Below are positions 5,336 through 5,871 of a stretch of 5,871 bases of DNA, in pieces. Position numbers and translations under genes: made by a program. The stretch covers positions 10,538-16,408 of the forward strand of contig PNBM01000129.1 of NCBI GenBank assembly GCA_003135995.1, read 5' to 3'. Each line of letters opens with the position of its first letter. The first letter of the stretch is position 1. The notes below the pieces were generated by a model. The model saw only the letters and a program-made list of their open reading frames with translations. It was not told the origin of the DNA and did no database searches. This stretch comes from Ignavibacteriota bacterium. GTDB lineage: Bacteria; Bacteroidota; Ignavibacteria; Tepidaquicellales; Tepidaquicellaceae.

Positions 5336-5871
5336 TTACCACCCTAGCACATAAGCAAATACCAAAGGAACAACAATTGTAGCATCACTTTCTATAATAA
5401 ACTTGGGAGTATCAATATTTAGTTTGCCCCATGATATTTTTTCATTAGGAACCGCACCCGAATAAGAACCATAGGAAGTAGTTGAATCACTAATTTGACA
5501 AAAATAGCTCCAACACGGAACTTCATGCCAAGGCTGATCAAATAACATTGGTACAACGCATATAGGAAAATCACCCGCAATTCCACCCCCAATTTGAAAA
5601 AAACCGACTCCTTTACCACTACAGTTTTTTCTATACCAATCACTAAGCCATATCATATATTCTATTCCATTCTTAATAATATTAGGACTTAATTCTCCAC
5701 GTATACAGTTCAAAGCAAAAATATTACCCAATGTAGAATCTTCCCATCCAGGGCAAATAATTGGAAGATTTTTTTCAGCTGCAGCAATCATCCAGCTCTC
5801 TTTAGGATCAATTTCGTAATATTTTTTTATATCTCCACTAAGAATCATTTTGTAAATAAATTCATGTGGAA
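5336..5871 (-). CDS. Deoxyhypusine synthase-like protein, 5'-partial
   Basis: The visible part is the C-terminal ~178 residues. The Met codon at 5846-5848 is internal: the frame continues to the window edge as PHEFIYK before it, and about 140 N-terminal residues should lie beyond. Motifs: IICPGWEDSTLGN, FFQIGGGIAGDFPICVVPML (NAD-binding glycine loop), SYFCQISDSTTSYGSYSGA, and PNEKISWGKL with the lysine (codon 5423-5425) equivalent to the catalytic Lys of eukaryotic deoxyhypusine synthase. It ends FAYVLGW. The family moves an aminobutyl group from spermidine, through an NAD-dependent step, to an acceptor. Bacteria lack eIF5A, so the acceptor is probably a small polyamine or is unknown. In Bacteroidota such genes often accompany arginine decarboxylase and agmatinase. 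Its G+C is visibly higher than that of the plus-strand cluster (25 of 60 at 5521-5580 against 12 of 60 at 2281-2340). This fits a resident chromosomal gene beside an acquired cluster. Confidence 0.9.
   Translation of the reverse strand, partial: PHEFIYKMILSGDIKKYYEIDPKESWMIAAAEKNLPIICPGWEDSTLGNIFALNCIRGELSPNIIKNGIEYMIWLSDWYRKNCSGKGVGFFQIGGGIAGDFPICVVPMLFDQPWHEVPCWSYFCQISDSTTSYGSYSGAVPNEKISWGKLNIDTPKFIIESDATIVVPLVFAYVLGW

Noticed and set aside
5419..5643. Second minus-strand open frame overlapping the deoxyhypusine-synthase-like gene
   Set aside because: The overlapping frame carries clear family motifs including the catalytic lysine; this one shows none.
1..5871. CRISPR arrays, tRNA or rRNA genes, and IS ends
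   Set aside because: No regularly spaced repeats, tRNA cloverleaf-like sequence, rRNA sequence or paired terminal inverted repeats were seen on either strand.

Overview
The window is a very AT-rich bacterial segment. It holds five tightly packed plus-strand genes (3-5160), a decayed tyrosine-recombinase tail (5161-5307), a shared terminator hairpin, and one convergent minus-strand gene that runs off the right edge. A member of Bacteroidota is the best guess. The minus-strand gene is a deoxyhypusine-synthase-family protein of the kind common in that phylum. The plus-strand genes have A/T-rich leaders with no Shine-Dalgarno sequence, and two of them need TTG starts. The taxon is an inference, because no rRNA or marker gene is present.

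Layout. (1) 3-1466 is a calcineurin-like metallophosphoesterase fused to a C-terminal sulfatase-modifying-factor (SUMF/FGE-like) domain. Its N-terminus lies outside the window, because the reading frame is open to the left edge. (2) 1496-2254 is a nucleotidyltransferase-fold protein resembling AbiEii-type enzymes. (3) 2263-3225 is a second metallophosphoesterase, of the Icc-related type, starting at TTG. (4) 3247-4251 is a class II aminoacyl-tRNA-synthetase catalytic core of the Asp/Asn type with no anticodon-binding domain. It may be an asparagine synthetase or another aspartate-activating ligase. (5) 4264-5160 is an Ntn-hydrolase of the isoaspartyl peptidase/asparaginase family, also starting at TTG. 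Gaps between these genes are 8-29 bases, which suggests one transcript. (6) 5161-5307 is a probable remnant of a tyrosine integrase C-terminus. (7) 5288-5317 is a hairpin terminator serving both convergent units. (8) 5336-5871 on the minus strand is the C-terminal half of the deoxyhypusine-synthase-like protein, including its catalytic lysine.

How the genes may work together. The plus-strand cluster joins enzymes that add nucleotides, cut phosphoesters, activate an acidic amino acid as an adenylate, and hydrolyse asparagine or isoaspartyl bonds, plus a sensor- or lectin-like SUMF domain. I know of no named system with this composition. It could be an accessory conflict or small-molecule-modification cassette brought in beside a core polyamine-type gene. 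The integrase remnant and the lower G+C of the cluster point that way. The functional link between the five genes is inferred from spacing and family knowledge only.
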